A DNA stretch of 46,623 nucleotides from Tissierellia bacterium. GTDB lineage: Bacteria > Bacillota > Clostridia > Tissierellales > Sedimentibacteraceae. Position 1 is the stretch's first letter. The number at the start of each line of letters is the position of its first letter. Shown here piece after piece: positions 24,994-35,215 of the stretch. The stretch is taken from the NCBI GenBank assembly GCA_028709465.1, contig JAQVWY010000013.1:1-46623 (forward strand). Reading direction: 5' to 3'. The notes below the pieces were generated by a model that worked only from the letters and a program-made list of their open reading frames with translations, ran no database searches and had not been told where the DNA came from. Both the position numbers and the translations under genes were made by a program.

Positions 24994-26331
24994 TTATTTT
25001 TTGTTGGAAAGAATTAAACCAATACATAATCCAAGTAGCATTGGTATTACCCAACCCATTCCTAAATCAAAGAATGGTAAGTTATTATTATAAAATTCTA
25101 TAATTTTTTGGATAAATTCTTGGTTTTTTATGCTATCAGGCATTGCATTAAGTCCATCAACTATACTTACTAATAAAGTACATAATGTAGTTGATAAATA
25201 TATAATTTTCTTATTTTCAATAAATGAAGATAACAAACCTAGTATTATTAATGCAATTGCAAGTGGATATAAAAACATTAGTACAGGAATTGATAAAGCA
25301 ATAATTTGTGTTAATCCTATATTAGCAATTAAACATGCTATTATAGTAAAAATTATTACATATAATTTATAATTCAAAAAATTTGGAAACATGTTGTGAA
25401 ATGTTTCTGAACATGCTGTAATAAGGCCTATCGCTGTTTTCAAACAAGCAACAGTTACAATTAAAGCTAATAAAATACTACCAAAGCTCCCAAAGTAATA
25501 ATTTGCAATTTGAGCAAGAGCAATCCCACCATTTGCTGAAACATCAAATTTTGCCACACTTGTTGCACCAAGATAAGATAAACTGCTATAAATAAGTCCC
25601 ATTAATACAATACTAATAAATCCTGCTTTAATAGTATATTTTGCAATGTATTTTGGCTCTGTAATGCCTAAATCTTTAATTGTTTGAACTACAATAATTC
25701 CAAAAGCAAGTGATGCAAGTGCATCCATAGTATTATATCCTTCAGTAAATCCTTTGAAAAATGGTGTTGTTTCATATGAAGCATGTACTAATGAATCAGA
25801 AATATTGCCCATAGGATGTATTGTACCTGCTACTACTAAAAACGCCAAGAATATTAAAAATAATGGATTTAATATTTTACCCACCCAAACTAATATTTTA
25901 TTTGGTCTTAAAGAAAAGAATAATGCTGCCGTAAAAAATAATATTGTAAACAATAATAGACCAAAAGAAACATACTCTTCAGGTATATATGGAGCAAATC
26001 CTATTTCAAAAGATACAGTGCCTGTACGTGGCAAGGCGAAAAAAGGACCAATTGTAAAATAAAGTAGTATAGTCATAATATATCCGTAAATTGGATGTAC
26101 TCTACTAGCTAAATCAAACAAACCATTACTTTTTGAAACACCTATGGCCATAACTCCTAAAAATGGCAGACCAATTGCAGTTGTTAAAAATCCTATGGAT
26201 GCTAAAAATACATTACTTCCTGCCTGTTGACCCATGTGTACTGGAAAAATTAAATTTCCTGCTCCAAAAAATAAACCAAACAACATGGATCCAATAATAA
26301 TATTTGATGTTAATGATAAACGCTTTTCCAT
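24994..26331 (-). CDS. brnQ: Branched-chain amino acid:cation symporter
   Basis: Imports Leu, Ile or Val with Na+ or H+. The 445-aa protein has about twelve hydrophobic segments and the family start LFGLFFGAGNLIFPVHMGQQAG (residues ~17-38), plus GVMAIGVSKSNGL. GGAG is 8 bases before the ATG. It has its own promoter (26371-26399) placed directly behind the rplQ terminator, and its own terminator. It occupies the spot where ecfA1 usually follows rplQ. Confidence 0.95.
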   Translation of the reverse strand: MEKRLSLTSNIIIGSMLFGLFFGAGNLIFPVHMGQQAGSNVFLASIGFLTTAIGLPFLGVMAIGVSKSNGLFDLASRVHPIYGYIMTILLYFTIGPFFALPRTGTVSFEIGFAPYIPEEYVSFGLLLFTILFFTAALFFSLRPNKILVWVGKILNPLFLIFLAFLVVAGTIHPMGNISDSLVHASYETTPFFKGFTEGYNTMDALASLAFGIIVVQTIKDLGITEPKYIAKYTIKAGFISIVLMGLIYSSLSYLGATSVAKFDVSANGGIALAQIANYYFGSFGSILLALIVTVACLKTAIGLITACSETFHNMFPNFLNYKLYVIIFTIIACLIANIGLTQIIALSIPVLMFLYPLAIALIILGLLSSFIENKKIIYLSTTLCTLLVSIVDGLNAMPDSIKNQEFIQKIIEFYNNNLPFFDLGMGWVIPMLLGLCIGLILSNKK

Positions 26332-26370
26332 TTCTTATCTCCACTATAAAATTATTAAAAACTGTCTATG

Positions 26371-26399
26371 ATTTTAACACAAAAAGATATTAAAATCAA
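26371..26399 (-). promoter_or_regulatory. Promoter of brnQ
   Basis: Minus strand TTGATT (26399-26394), 17 bases, TAAAAT (26376-26371), about 40 bases before the start codon. Confidence 0.55.
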
Positions 26400-26400
26400 T

Positions 26401-26436
26401 AAAAAGGACGGTTCCTATTAAAGAATCGTCCTTAAA
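26401..26436 (-). terminator. Terminator of the S10-spc-alpha operon
   Basis: Minus strand AAGGACGATTC (26433-26423), a short loop, GAACCGTCCTT (26414-26404), then TTTATT. It begins 16 bases past the rplQ stop. Confidence 0.8.
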
Positions 26437-26451
26437 ATTTGAATAGTCTGC

Positions 26452-26793
26452 TTAAACTAATTCAATTATTACCATTTCTGCTCCATCGCCTCTACGAGGT
26501 CCAACTTTAAGAATTCTAGTGTATCCACCGTTTCTATCTTTATATTTAGGAGCAACTTCTTCAAATAGCTTAAATACAACATCTTTGTCATATATAAAAG
26601 CTAATGCTTGACGCCTTGCATGTAGGTCTCCTCTTTTGCCAAGAGTAATCATTCTTTCTGCAACTCTTCTTAACTCTTTAGCTCTAGCTACTGTTGTAAC
26701 AATTTTGCCATGAGTTAAAAGACTAGCAGTCATATTTCGAAGCATTGATACTCTATGGTCAGTCTTGAAACCAAGCTTTCTGTGATTAGCCAT
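26452..26793 (-). CDS. rplQ: Ribosomal protein L17 (bL17)
   Basis: Large-subunit protein near the exit tunnel. The 113-aa form is the compact bacterial version, with [28 protein letters not shown] at the N-terminus and a [24 protein letters not shown] ending. It is the last gene of the alpha operon, 15 bases after rpoA, and is followed by a hairpin terminator. In related genomes ecfA1 comes next; here brnQ does. Confidence 0.98.
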   Translation of the reverse strand: MANHRKLGFKTDHRVSMLRNMTASLLTHGKIVTTVARAKELRRVAERMITLGKRGDLHARRQALAFIYDKDVVFKLFEEVAPKYKDRNGGYTRILKVGPRRGDGAEMVIIELV

Positions 26794-26808
26794 GCTTAGT
26801 CCTCCTTA

Positions 26809-27756
26809 CTAATTATCATTTTTTCTAAGAGATAATCCTAATTCTTCAAGTTTTTTCTGAACTTCATCTAAAGATTTTTTACCGAGATTTCTAACTTTCA
26901 TCATGTCTTCTTCAGTTTTATAAGTAAGTTCCTCTACGGTATTGATACCAGCTCTCTTTAAACAATTGTAAGATCTAACTGATAAATCAAGTTCCTCTAT
27001 AGTCATTTCAAGTACTTTTTCTTTTTCATCTTCTTCTTTTTCAACCATTATTTCCACATCACTTACATGGTCTGTTAATGATATGAATAAGTTAAGATGT
27101 TCATTTAATATTTTAGCTCCCAGTGAAACTGCTTCTTCAGGTTCAATAGTCCCATTTGTCCAGATCTCTAATGTCAATTTGTCGAAATCAGTTCTATTGC
27201 CAACTCTAGTATCTTCTACAGTAAAGTTAGCCTTTTTTACTGGTGTATATATTGAATCAATAGGTATTACACCAATGGCCTGACTATCTTTCTTATTTCT
27301 TTCTGCAATTACATATCCTCTACCTTGTTCCATTTCCATCTCAATAATGAGTTCTGAGCCTTCTTCTAAAGTAGCTATATGCAAATCTTCATTGACAATT
27401 TCTACATCCCCACCTGTTATTATGTCTCCTGCTGTCACATTTTTTGGCCCTTTTGCATCTATTAAAAGTTGCACTGGTCCTGGTACATTCATTTTAGCAG
27501 CAAGATTTTTAATGTTAAGAATTATTTCTGTTACATCTTCTCTAACACCTGGTATTGTAGAGAATTCATGTAACACGCCCTGAATATTAATAGATGTAAC
27601 GGCTGCTCCTGGCAAAGATGAAAGAAGTATTCTTCTTAATGAATTGCCAAGAGTGGTGCCATAACCTCTTTCCAGTGGTTCAACTACTATTTTTCCATAG
27701 GTATTTTCATCATTCTTTTCGATTAATGTAATATTAGGCTTTTCAATTTCTATCAT
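26809..27756 (-). CDS. rpoA: RNA polymerase alpha subunit
   Basis: Scaffolds polymerase assembly and contacts upstream DNA and activators. The 315-aa product has the N-terminal dimerisation domain ([24 protein letters not shown], about 27-50) and, after a charged linker ([10 protein letters not shown]), the C-terminal domain with [17 protein letters not shown] and the [13 protein letters not shown] helix-hairpin-helix. The gene lies between rpsD and rplQ as usual, 49 bases after rpsD. Confidence 0.98.
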   Translation of the reverse strand: MIEIEKPNITLIEKNDENTYGKIVVEPLERGYGTTLGNSLRRILLSSLPGAAVTSINIQGVLHEFSTIPGVREDVTEIILNIKNLAAKMNVPGPVQLLIDAKGPKNVTAGDIITGGDVEIVNEDLHIATLEEGSELIIEMEMEQGRGYVIAERNKKDSQAIGVIPIDSIYTPVKKANFTVEDTRVGNRTDFDKLTLEIWTNGTIEPEEAVSLGAKILNEHLNLFISLTDHVSDVEIMVEKEEDEKEKVLEMTIEELDLSVRSYNCLKRAGINTVEELTYKTEEDMMKVRNLGKKSLDEVQKKLEELGLSLRKNDN

Positions 27757-27805
27757 CCCAAACCCTCCTAAGTTGAATTTTTTTGCCGAGGGTAAAAATT
27801 CTTAA

Positions 27806-28429
27806 TTACTTAGAGTACAACTCGACAATTAGATGTTCTTCTATTGGTATTTCTATATCTTCCTTAACAGGTTCACCTATAATTCTTCCTGTGAAATTAT
27901 CAGGGTCTACTTGTAACCACTGTGGTGCAGTTTTCTTGTGATTTTCTATTAAACCTTTGAATTTTGCTGAGCTTTGGCTTTTTTCTTTCACTTGAATTTC
28001 ATCACCGACTTTAAGAATCATAGATGGAATATCAGCCTTTTTACCGTTTATTGTAAAATGACCATGAACAACCAATTGTCTTGCTTCTGCTCTAGAAGTA
28101 GCGAAGCCTAATCTATAAATTACATTATCAAATCTCAACTCTAAAAGTCTCAATAAGTTATCACCTGATTTTCCGCTCATCTTATCAGCCATTTTATAAT
28201 ATTCTGAAAATTGACCTTCTAATACTCCGTAATACTTTCTTACTTTTTGTTTTTCTCTTAATTGAGTACCATAGTTTGAAAGTTTTTTGCTATTCTGTCC
28301 ATGCTGTCCTGGAGCATAATTCCTTCTTCCAATCGCACATTTATCAGTATAACATCTATCACCTTTTAAAAATAATTTTAAACCTTCTCTTCTGCAAAGT
28401 CTACATACTGGTCCAGTATATCTTGCCAT
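27806..28429 (-). CDS. rpsD: Ribosomal protein S4 (uS4), zinc-binding form
   Basis: Primary 16S rRNA binder that nucleates small-subunit assembly. In this 207-aa protein Cys9, Cys12, Cys26 and Cys31 form the Cys4 zinc site of the C+ type. The S4 RNA-binding domain is intact ([25 protein letters not shown] family pattern, written here as [20 protein letters not shown]). It is placed in the alpha operon after rpsK; in Bacillus rpsD is elsewhere, so this is the Clostridia-type arrangement. Confidence 0.98.
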   Translation of the reverse strand: MARYTGPVCRLCRREGLKLFLKGDRCYTDKCAIGRRNYAPGQHGQNSKKLSNYGTQLREKQKVRKYYGVLEGQFSEYYKMADKMSGKSGDNLLRLLELRFDNVIYRLGFATSRAEARQLVVHGHFTINGKKADIPSMILKVGDEIQVKEKSQSSAKFKGLIENHKKTAPQWLQVDPDNFTGRIIGEPVKEDIEIPIEEHLIVELYSK

Positions 28430-28453
28430 TTTTTCACCTCGTTTCTATTATAA

Positions 28454-28855
28454 TTATACTCTTCTACGTTTAGGTGGTCTACAACCATTGTGTGGTATTG
28501 GAGTAACATCTTTTATTAAATTTACTTCAAGTCCGGCAGCTTGTAAAGATCTTATTGCAGCTTCTCTACCTGATCCCGGTCCCTTAACATATACTTCTAC
28601 TGTTTTCAAGCCATGTTCCATAGCTCTTTTTGCAGCTTCTTCAGCAACCATGCTTGCTGCATATGGAGTAGATTTTCTTGAACCCTTGAAACCTAATTGT
28701 CCTGAACTTGCCCAAGAAATTGCATTTCCCTGCAAATCAGTAAGAGTTACAAGTGTATTGTTAAAGGTAGACTTAATATGTGCCTGGCCTTTTTCTATGT
28801 TTTTACGTTCTCTTTTTCTTACTCTAGTTGTTTTTTGTTGTTTTTTAGCTGCCAC
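28454..28855 (-). CDS. rpsK: Ribosomal protein S11 (uS11)
   Basis: Platform protein contacting the Shine-Dalgarno helix. The 133-aa sequence has a basic N-terminal tail, then [35 protein letters not shown] and the conserved end [18 protein letters not shown]. It starts 15 bases after rpsM. A long open frame on the opposite strand (28488-28859) is an antisense shadow of this gene. Confidence 0.98.
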   Translation of the reverse strand: MAAKKQQKTTRVRKRERKNIEKGQAHIKSTFNNTLVTLTDLQGNAISWASSGQLGFKGSRKSTPYAASMVAEEAAKRAMEHGLKTVEVYVKGPGSGREAAIRSLQAAGLEVNLIKDVTPIPHNGCRPPKRRRV

Positions 28856-28870
28856 TTAAGTCCCTCCTTC

Positions 28871-29239
28871 TTATTTTTTAGATTTTTTTCCTGAAACTCT
28901 CTTAGGACCTTTTCTAGTTCTTGCATTATTTTTTGTATTTTGTCCTCTAACAGGCAATCCTCTTTTGTGTCTTAATCCTCTATAGCAGTTAATTTCTTTT
29001 AATCTTTTAATATTTAATGCTATTTCTCTTCTTAAGTCACCTTCAACAGGATGCTTATCTATTTCAGCTCTTAATTTTGATACTTCATCTTCTGTTAAAT
29101 CTTTTACCCTAGTGTCAGGATTAACACCTGCACTTTTTAATATTTTATTTGAAGTTGGTCGGCCTATACCAAATATATAAGTTAAACCAATTTCTACTCT
29201 TTTATCTCTTGGTAAATCAACACCAGCAATTCTGGCCAT
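28871..29239 (-). CDS. rpsM: Ribosomal protein S13 (uS13)
   Basis: Head protein at the subunit interface that contacts the P-site tRNA through its tail. The 122 residues begin [20 protein letters not shown] and contain [17 protein letters not shown] followed by the basic tail ending SGKKSKK. It follows rpmJ after 67 bases, a slightly wider gap than its neighbours, with GGAGG before the ATG. Confidence 0.98.
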   Translation of the reverse strand: MARIAGVDLPRDKRVEIGLTYIFGIGRPTSNKILKSAGVNPDTRVKDLTEDEVSKLRAEIDKHPVEGDLRREIALNIKRLKEINCYRGLRHKRGLPVRGQNTKNNARTRKGPKRVSGKKSKK

Positions 29240-29306
29240 TAAGCTTACACCTCCTACCTTAAGTAGTTACTTAATATAAATTTCATCACTTATTTTATTT
29301 ACAAGA

Positions 29307-29420
29307 TTATCCTTGTTTTTGTTTGTGTTTAGGATTTTCACAGATTACCATGACAATGCCTTTTCTTTTGATAATCTGGCATTTTTCACACATTTTTTTA
29401 ACTGATGGTCTTACTTTCAT
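29307..29420 (-). CDS. rpmJ: Ribosomal protein L36 (bL36), zinc-binding form
   Basis: A 37-codon gene reading [20 protein letters not shown] onward to HKQKQG and TAA. Cys11, Cys14, Cys27 and His32 form the zinc site. GGAGGGATTACA precedes the ATG. It sits in its standard place between infA and rpsM, 12 bases after infA. It assembles late into the large subunit. Confidence 0.97.
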   Translation of the reverse strand: MKVRPSVKKMCEKCQIIKRKGIVMVICENPKHKQKQG

Positions 29421-29432
29421 TGTAATCCCTCC

Positions 29433-29651
29433 TTACTTTTTCCTCCAGGTAATTCTTCCTCTTGTTAAATCATATGGCGATAATTCAAGAGCCACCGTAT
29501 CCCCTGGTAGAATCCTGATATAGTTCATTCTCAGTTTTCCAGAAATATGCGCTAAAATCTGGTGTCCATTTTGAAGCTCAACTCTGAACATTGCATTAGG
29601 AAGTGCTTCCAGGACTTTTCCTTCGACTTCGATTACATCTTTCTTGGACAT
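29433..29651 (-). CDS. infA: Translation initiation factor IF-1
   Basis: OB-fold protein of 72 aa that blocks the A site during initiation. The sequence [20 protein letters not shown], then [19 protein letters not shown] and [15 protein letters not shown] is canonical. GGAGG lies 11 bases before the ATG. Its first 19 bases overlap the end of the upstream KOW-domain gene in another frame. Confidence 0.98.
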   Translation of the reverse strand: MSKKDVIEVEGKVLEALPNAMFRVELQNGHQILAHISGKLRMNYIRILPGDTVALELSPYDLTRGRITWRKK

Positions 29652-29956
29652 TGATCACTCAACCTCCATTCGTCAGATACATTTTTTTGAAAAGGCTCTA
29701 ATAGCTTTCTCACAAATGCATCATTTAGATTTTCGTTACATTGTAACATTTCAGCAAATTCTGTCAACACTGTATTATAAATAATTAAATGTTTAACTTT
29801 TTTTCTTTTCGGTGTATTTAGTTTTCTAATGTCTCCATCAACAACTAATACGTAAGCTTCATCTATTACTTGGTATATGGTAAAAATTTTACCTTTATCT
29901 CTTCCAGCCTTAGATTTAACTATTTGACCAATTTTTAAATCTATTGTTAATTCCAT
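29633..29956 (-). CDS. KOW-domain RNA-binding protein (L14e/L6e-like), 107 aa
   Basis: The first ~70 residues form a KOW/SH3-like barrel: [35 protein letters not shown] then [14 protein letters not shown], the pattern of archaeal/eukaryotic L14e-type proteins. Genes of this kind sit between map and infA in many Clostridia and may encode an auxiliary ribosome or rRNA-binding protein. The tail ([20 protein letters not shown]) is not conserved as far as I know. It is 10 bases after map and overlaps infA. Confidence 0.85.
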   Translation of the reverse strand: MELTIDLKIGQIVKSKAGRDKGKIFTIYQVIDEAYVLVVDGDIRKLNTPKRKKVKHLIIYNTVLTEFAEMLQCNENLNDAFVRKLLEPFQKNVSDEWRLSDQCPRKM

Positions 29957-29966
29957 TTAATCACCC

Positions 29967-30713
29967 CTATAATACTGTTAATAGCATAGGCTCACCATCT
30001 GTTATCGCAACTGTATGTTCATAATGAGCCGATGGTTTACCGTCAACCGTCACTACAGTCCAATTATTTTCAAGTACTCTAACATTGTATGTTCCTGCAT
30101 TTATCATAGGTTCAATTGCAAGCACCATTCCTTCTTGAAGACGAGGCCCTCTGCCTGGTTTCCCGAAGTTTGGAATTTGAGGCGATTCATGCATCTTTTT
30201 TCCTACTCCGTGACCGACATAATCTCTAACTACTGAAAATCCTGCTTTCTCAACATATTCTTGTATAGCATGTGATATATCTGAAAGTCTGTAAGATTCT
30301 TTAGCAAACTTAATACCTTCATAAAAGCTTTGTCTAGTTACTTCAACTAAACGCCTCTTTTCATCATCAACATTTCCCACAAAAAATGTTTTAGCTGAAT
30401 CTCCAACATATCCTCCAAAAGTAGCTCCTATATCAACGCTTATGATATCACCTTCTTCTAGTTTCCTATTAGAAGGAAATCCATGCACCACTTCCTCATT
30501 GACAGAAGCACATATTGAATAAGGAAAACCGCTATATCCTTTAAAAGTTGGTATTGCATTTTGTGATCGTAAGAAATCTTCAACAATTTGGTCAAGTTCC
30601 TTTGTTGTTATGCCAGGTTTAATATGCTGTCTCACCAGTTCATGTGATGCAGCTACTAATCTCCCAGCTTCCCTCATTATTTCAATTTCTCTTTTTGTTT
30701 TGAGGATAATCAT
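29967..30713 (-). CDS. map: Methionine aminopeptidase, type I
   Basis: Removes the N-terminal Met from nascent proteins. In this 248-aa enzyme the metal ligands can be placed: Asp in [20 protein letters not shown] (two Asp), His in [13 protein letters not shown], Glu in LAIEPMIN and Glu in HYEHTVAI. There is no N-terminal SH3-binding extension. The gene is one base from adk, as in most spc operons. Confidence 0.97.
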   Translation of the reverse strand: MIILKTKREIEIMREAGRLVAASHELVRQHIKPGITTKELDQIVEDFLRSQNAIPTFKGYSGFPYSICASVNEEVVHGFPSNRKLEEGDIISVDIGATFGGYVGDSAKTFFVGNVDDEKRRLVEVTRQSFYEGIKFAKESYRLSDISHAIQEYVEKAGFSVVRDYVGHGVGKKMHESPQIPNFGKPGRGPRLQEGMVLAIEPMINAGTYNVRVLENNWTVVTVDGKPSAHYEHTVAITDGEPMLLTVL

Positions 30714-30714
30714 A

Positions 30715-31362
30715 TTATCTGCTCCTCAAACTTGCAACAATGTCTCTGCTAACCTCATCTATTGGTTTTTCACCATCAATGTTTATTATAATACCTTTAT
30801 TAGTATAATATTCTATTAAAGGTTCGGTTTGCTCCTGATAAACGCTTATTCTTTTAGATACTGTTTCTTCTGTATCATCTTTTCTTTGTAAGAGTTCACC
30901 ACCACATTTGTCGCATATACCTTCTTTAGAAGAGGGGTTGAATTTTACATGATATGTTTGACCACAATCTTTACATACTCTTCTTCCAACAGCTCTTTCT
31001 ATTAAAAGCTCTGCACTAACTACTATATTTATTACACAGTCAAGAGATTGATTCATGCTTTTTAAAGCATCCTCTAATGCATCTGCTTGAGCTATGGTTC
31101 TTGGGAACCCATCTAATAGGAATCCATTTTTACAGTCATCTTGTAATAATCTGTCTTTTACTAACTCAATTGTCAACTCATCTGGAACTAACAGTCCCTG
31201 ATCCATATATTCTTTAGCTTTCTTGCCAAGAGTTGTTCCCTCTTTAATATTGCTTCTAAATATATCACCCGTTGAGATATGTGGTATAGAAAATTCATTT
31301 ACAATTGTTTCTGCTTGTGTTCCTTTGCCAGCTCCCGGTGGTCCTAATAATATTGTTCTCAT
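30715..31362 (-). CDS. adk: Adenylate kinase with zinc-binding lid
   Basis: Balances AMP, ADP and ATP. The P-loop [11 protein letters not shown] is at residues 7-17, and the NMP-binding motif [14 protein letters not shown] at about 82-95. The lid carries two CxxC pairs (CKDCGQTYH and CDKCGG), the structural zinc site of Gram-positive long-lid kinases. The 215-aa length is standard. It is located between secY and map. Confidence 0.98.
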   Translation of the reverse strand: MRTILLGPPGAGKGTQAETIVNEFSIPHISTGDIFRSNIKEGTTLGKKAKEYMDQGLLVPDELTIELVKDRLLQDDCKNGFLLDGFPRTIAQADALEDALKSMNQSLDCVINIVVSAELLIERAVGRRVCKDCGQTYHVKFNPSSKEGICDKCGGELLQRKDDTEETVSKRISVYQEQTEPLIEYYTNKGIIINIDGEKPIDEVSRDIVASLRSR

Positions 31363-31378
31363 TTAAGTACCTCCATTT

Positions 31379-32653
31379 TTATTTCAAGAATCCTTTATAA
31401 TGTCTCATTAACATTTGTGCCTCTATTTGTTTCATAGTTTCAAGAGCAACACCTGTTACGATCAACAGTGAAGTTCCACCAAAATTAATTTGAAGATTCG
31501 TGAAAGAAAATACTAATGTTGGTACTGTTGCTATTAATGCAAGTGCAAGTGCTCCTGCAATTGTAATTCTGTTTAATACTTTTGTTAAATATTCTGCGGT
31601 AGGTCTTCCTGGTCTTATTCCAGGTATGAAACCACCATTTTCCTTCAGTGTATTTGAGTATTCAAATGGATTGAACTGAACCGCTGTATAGAAATATGTG
31701 AAGAATATTATTAACAAAATATTTAATATTGTATAAATGTATACTCCAGGGCTTTGTGCAACTGAAAAATACTTTTGTACACCCGTTGTCATGTTTGGGA
31801 AGAAAAACGCCAATGTTTGTGGTATTGCAAGTAATGTAGATGAAAATATTACTGGCATTACTCCTGCCATCAACACTTTCATTGGAATATGAGTGCTTTG
31901 TCCACCATACATTTTTCTGCCTACAACTCTTTTTGCATACTGTACAGGTATTCTTCTTTCTCCTTGTTGAATAGCAATAACTCCGACAACTATTATGAAA
32001 GCAAATATTAAAAATAAAACTACTTCAATAATATTTACAGTCCCTGCCATCATTAATTTAATTGTGCTTCCAACGTCACGTGGATATCTAGAAACAATAC
32101 CAGTGAAGATAATCAAAGATATACCATTTCCTATGCCTTTATCCGTAATTAGTTCTCCAAGCCACATTAAAAATGCTGTACCTGCAGTAAGAACTATAAC
32201 AACTGTTGCTATAGATATAAAATCTTTTTGAATTATAGCAGAGTTAAAGAACCCAACGCTATAAGCCGTTGCTTGAATCAATGCTAGAATAACAGTAACA
32301 TACCTAGTCCACTGAGCCATTTTTTTCTTACCATCTTCACGTTTAAATATTTCTTCAAGTTTTGGAATTGCAATTGCCAATAATTGAAGAATAATTGATG
32401 AAGTAATATATGGATATATATTCAACGCAAAAATTGTAAAATCTTTAAAGGCACCACCTGACATTAAATCAAAGAAATCAAGAAGTCCAGCTCCTGTGCT
32501 TCCAGATTCAAACATAGCTTTTATTACTTCTCTGTTTATTCCTGGAACAGGAACTACAGCACCAAGTCTATAAACTACTAACATTAAAAACGTAAATATA
32601 ATTCTTTTTCTTAAATCAGGAATCTTCCAAGCATTCTTTAAGGTTTCAAACAA
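31379..32653 (-). CDS. secY: Protein translocase subunit SecY
   Basis: Channel-forming subunit of the Sec translocon with ten transmembrane helices over 424 aa. Recognisable parts are the N-terminal LRKRIIFTFLMLVVYRLGAVVPVPGIN, the plug/TM2 region GGAFKDFTIFALNIYPYITSSII, the basic loop RRIPVQYAKRVVGRKMYGGQ that contacts SecA/ribosome, and GFIPGIRPGRPTAEYL. The gene starts one base after rplO ends, implying coupled translation. Confidence 0.98.
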   Translation of the reverse strand: MFETLKNAWKIPDLRKRIIFTFLMLVVYRLGAVVPVPGINREVIKAMFESGSTGAGLLDFFDLMSGGAFKDFTIFALNIYPYITSSIILQLLAIAIPKLEEIFKREDGKKKMAQWTRYVTVILALIQATAYSVGFFNSAIIQKDFISIATVVIVLTAGTAFLMWLGELITDKGIGNGISLIIFTGIVSRYPRDVGSTIKLMMAGTVNIIEVVLFLIFAFIIVVGVIAIQQGERRIPVQYAKRVVGRKMYGGQSTHIPMKVLMAGVMPVIFSSTLLAIPQTLAFFFPNMTTGVQKYFSVAQSPGVYIYTILNILLIIFFTYFYTAVQFNPFEYSNTLKENGGFIPGIRPGRPTAEYLTKVLNRITIAGALALALIATVPTLVFSFTNLQINFGGTSLLIVTGVALETMKQIEAQMLMRHYKGFLK

Positions 32654-32654
32654 C

Positions 32655-33095
32655 TTAAATCACCTCAACTTTTCCACCGGCAGCCTCAATCTTTTCAACC
32701 GCAGATTTACTAAATTTATGTGCTTTAACAGTCAATTTTTTAGTTATTTCTCCGTTACCTAAAATTTTAACGCCATCAAGTTGTTTTTTTAGTATTCCTT
32801 CTGATTTAAGAATTTCAGGAGTAACCTCTACACCATCTTCAAATTTATTTAAATCTTCAACATTCAATTCAGAATAAACTGTTCCAAATATATTTGTAAA
32901 TCCTCTTTTTGGAAGTCTCCTGTAAAGAGGCATATTACCACCTTCAAAGCCTGGTCTAACTCCGCCGCCTGAACGAGACCCCTGTCCGTTCATACCTCTG
33001 CCGGCAGTTTTGCCTTGCCCTGTAGCAGTACCTCTTCCTAATCTTTTTCTCTTTTTAACACTACCAGGATTAGGTTTTAATTCATGAAGTTTCAT
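32655..33095 (-). CDS. rplO: Ribosomal protein L15 (uL15)
   Basis: Large-subunit core protein. I use the ATG at 33095, 9 bases downstream of a GTG that lies inside the AAGGAGGTG ribosome site. The 146-aa product begins [20 protein letters not shown], has the glycine/arginine-rich extension ([20 protein letters not shown]) that threads into 23S rRNA, and ends with the [20 protein letters not shown] globular part. Confidence 0.97.
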   Translation of the reverse strand: MKLHELKPNPGSVKKRKRLGRGTATGQGKTAGRGMNGQGSRSGGGVRPGFEGGNMPLYRRLPKRGFTNIFGTVYSELNVEDLNKFEDGVEVTPEILKSEGILKKQLDGVKILGNGEITKKLTVKAHKFSKSAVEKIEAAGGKVEVI

Positions 33096-33117
33096 CTGTA
33101 ACACCTCCTTATAGTTT

Positions 33118-33294
33118 TTATTCTATTACCTCTACCATGAAGCTAACTTTCTCGATCATTCCTCTGATTTGAGGTGTATCTTCTTTTTCAACTACATGGC
33201 CTATTCTTCTTAAACCTAAAGCTTTAATATTTTTTACCTGATTAGGAGTTTTTGAAATTAAGCTTTTTGTTTGTTTAATTTTTATTGTTGCCAT
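33118..33294 (-). CDS. rpmD: Ribosomal protein L30 (uL30)
   Basis: A 58-aa large-subunit protein present in a subset of bacteria. The sequence [20 protein letters not shown] then [23 protein letters not shown] is typical. The start is ATG 33294, because the GTG at 33303 is part of the GAGGTG ribosome site. It lies 12 bases after rpsE and 22 before rplO. Confidence 0.97.
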   Translation of the reverse strand: MATIKIKQTKSLISKTPNQVKNIKALGLRRIGHVVEKEDTPQIRGMIEKVSFMVEVIE

Positions 33295-33306
33295 AATTTT
33301 CACCTC

Positions 33307-33813
33307 TTAACCTAAAATTTCTTCTACAGATTTCCCTCTGATTCTAGCAACTTCCTCAGGTTTCTTAAGGGATTTTAAGGCTTCAATTGTTGCATTAACA
33401 ACATTTCTTGGATTGTTTGTTCCCAAACATTTAGTTCTAACGTCTCTAACTCCTGCAAGTTCTAATACTGCACGAACAGGACCACCAGCAATAACTCCAG
33501 TACCTTCTTTAGCTGGTTTTACAAGAACTCTACCTGCGCCATATCTGCCTATTATTTCATGTGTCACTGTAGTATCTTTTAGTGGCACTTCAATTAAATT
33601 CTTTTTAGCATCCTGGATAGCTTTTTTAATAGCATCTGGAATTTCTATAGCTTTTGCCATGCCAACTCCAACGTGACCATTTTCATCACCAACAACAACC
33701 AAGCAACTAAATCTAAAGTTTCTACCACCTTTAACAACTTTAGTTACACGATTGATGCTAATAACTTTTTCTTTTAAGTCTAGTTGGCTTGCATCTATAC
33801 GTCCACGCTCCAT
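33307..33813 (-). CDS. rpsE: Ribosomal protein S5 (uS5)
   Basis: Decoding-site protein affecting fidelity and helicase action at the mRNA entry. The 168-aa sequence has the double-stranded RNA-binding part [23 protein letters not shown] and [24 protein letters not shown], then [20 protein letters not shown]. Length and motif order are standard; it starts 15 bases after rplR. Confidence 0.98.
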   Translation of the reverse strand: MERGRIDASQLDLKEKVISINRVTKVVKGGRNFRFSCLVVVGDENGHVGVGMAKAIEIPDAIKKAIQDAKKNLIEVPLKDTTVTHEIIGRYGAGRVLVKPAKEGTGVIAGGPVRAVLELAGVRDVRTKCLGTNNPRNVVNATIEALKSLKKPEEVARIRGKSVEEILG

Positions 33814-33828
33814 TGATTTACCTCCTTC

Positions 33829-34197
33829 TTAAAATTGTAGTCCACATTCTCTTGCACCTTCTGCAAGTACTTTTACTCTGCCATGATATAAATAACCGCC
33901 TCTATCAAATACTACAGAATTTATACCTTTATCTTTCGCTCTTTGACCTATAGTCTGACCAACCAACTTTGCTGCATCAGATTTAGTAAGTTCAGCCACT
34001 CTTTCTCTTAATTCTTTATCTGCTGTTGAAGCTGAACAAAGAGTTACACCAGTAGCATCATCAATTACCTGAGCGTATATGTGCTTAGAGCTTCTATAAA
34101 CATTTAATCTTGGTCTATCAGGAGTTCCCGCGATTCTATTTCTAATTTTATAGTGTCTTTCCATTCTTTTTAAGTTTCTATCAACTTTTTTAAGCAC
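33829..34197 (-). CDS. rplR: Ribosomal protein L18 (uL18)
   Basis: 5S rRNA-binding protein. The 122 residues include [40 protein letters not shown] and a [26 protein letters not shown] ending (final residues GLQF). The gene is between rplF and rpsE in spc-operon order, with AAGGAG before the ATG. Confidence 0.98.
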   Translation of the reverse strand: MLKKVDRNLKRMERHYKIRNRIAGTPDRPRLNVYRSSKHIYAQVIDDATGVTLCSASTADKELRERVAELTKSDAAKLVGQTIGQRAKDKGINSVVFDRGGYLYHGRVKVLAEGARECGLQF

Positions 34198-34223
34198 TAA
34201 TACTCACTCCTTTCTTAAATTTA

Positions 34224-34763
34224 CTATTTACCAGTTTTACCAGCTTTTCGTTTAACAACTTCATCATTGTATTTAATTCCCTTACCCTTATAAGGTTCAG
34301 GTCTTCTCCAATCTCTGATAACAGCTGCATAATTTCCTACTTGTTGCTTATCTATACCTTTTATAATAATCTTATTAGTTCCTTCTACTGCAGTTTCAAT
34401 ACCTTGTGGGTCTTCCATTTCTACAGGATGTGAGAAACCTAAGTTCAACACTAATTTTTTACCTTGCTTTTGTGCTCTATATCCAACACCTACAATTTCA
34501 AGAACTTTTTGATAGCCTTCTGTTACTCCAACTACCATGTTATTAATAAGAGTTCTTGTAAGTCCATGAAGTGATCTATGTTCTTTTTGATCAGATGGTC
34601 TTGAAACAGTTAATTCTGCTCCTTGAATATCAATAATCATTGATTTTGGTAATTGTTGTTCAAGTGTTCCCTTTGGTCCCTTTACAACAGCAAAATTATT
34701 TTTATCCACATTCACTTCAACATTTGCAGGTATGTTTATTGGCTTTACACCTATTCTTGACAT
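34224..34763 (-). CDS. rplF: Ribosomal protein L6 (uL6)
   Basis: Two-domain large-subunit protein close to the factor-binding centre. The 179-aa sequence begins [16 protein letters not shown] and carries the C-terminal signature [20 protein letters not shown] after RRPEPYK. AGGAGG lies before the ATG. The gap to rpsH is 23 bases. Confidence 0.98.
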   Translation of the reverse strand: MSRIGVKPINIPANVEVNVDKNNFAVVKGPKGTLEQQLPKSMIIDIQGAELTVSRPSDQKEHRSLHGLTRTLINNMVVGVTEGYQKVLEIVGVGYRAQKQGKKLVLNLGFSHPVEMEDPQGIETAVEGTNKIIIKGIDKQQVGNYAAVIRDWRRPEPYKGKGIKYNDEVVKRKAGKTGK

Positions 34764-34786
34764 CTTAGCACCTCCTATTCGTTATT

Positions 34787-35185
34787 TTACCATACGTAGC
34801 AGATTACTTCTCCGCCAACTCCCTGTACTCTTGCTTTCTTATCTGTTAAAATGCCTTTTGAAGTAGAAATAATTGCTATTCCTAATCCACCTAACACCTT
34901 AGGAGTTTCGTCCTTATTAACAAACACTCTAAGTCCAGGTTTAGAAATTCTTTTAATACCTGTTATAACTCTTTCCTTGTTTGGTTGATATTTAAGTTCA
35001 ACTCTTATAATCCCTTGTTTTGCATCATCTATAACATCAAAACCTTTAATATATCCTTCTTCAAGCAATATATTAGCTATTTCTTTTTTTATTCTTGATG
35101 CTGGTATATCTACAAATTCATGCTTTGCATGATTAGCATTTCTTATTCTCGTTAACATATCTGCGATAGGATCTGTCATTACCAT
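34787..35185 (-). CDS. rpsH: Ribosomal protein S8 (uS8)
   Basis: Binds the central domain of 16S rRNA and in E. coli represses the spc operon. The 132-aa product has [20 protein letters not shown] at the N-terminus and a [20 protein letters not shown] end. The ATG at 35185 is 8 bases from AAGGAGG and is preferred to a second ATG two codons later, which is too far from it. Confidence 0.98.
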   Translation of the reverse strand: MVMTDPIADMLTRIRNANHAKHEFVDIPASRIKKEIANILLEEGYIKGFDVIDDAKQGIIRVELKYQPNKERVITGIKRISKPGLRVFVNKDETPKVLGGLGIAIISTSKGILTDKKARVQGVGGEVICYVW

Positions 35186-35215
35186 GTAAGTAACCTCCTT
35201 CCATTTTATAAAATT

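Noticed and set aside
28488..28859. 123-aa open frame on the plus strand
   Set aside because: It is antisense to rpsK over almost its whole length, with no ribosome site or promoter; rpsK is certain.
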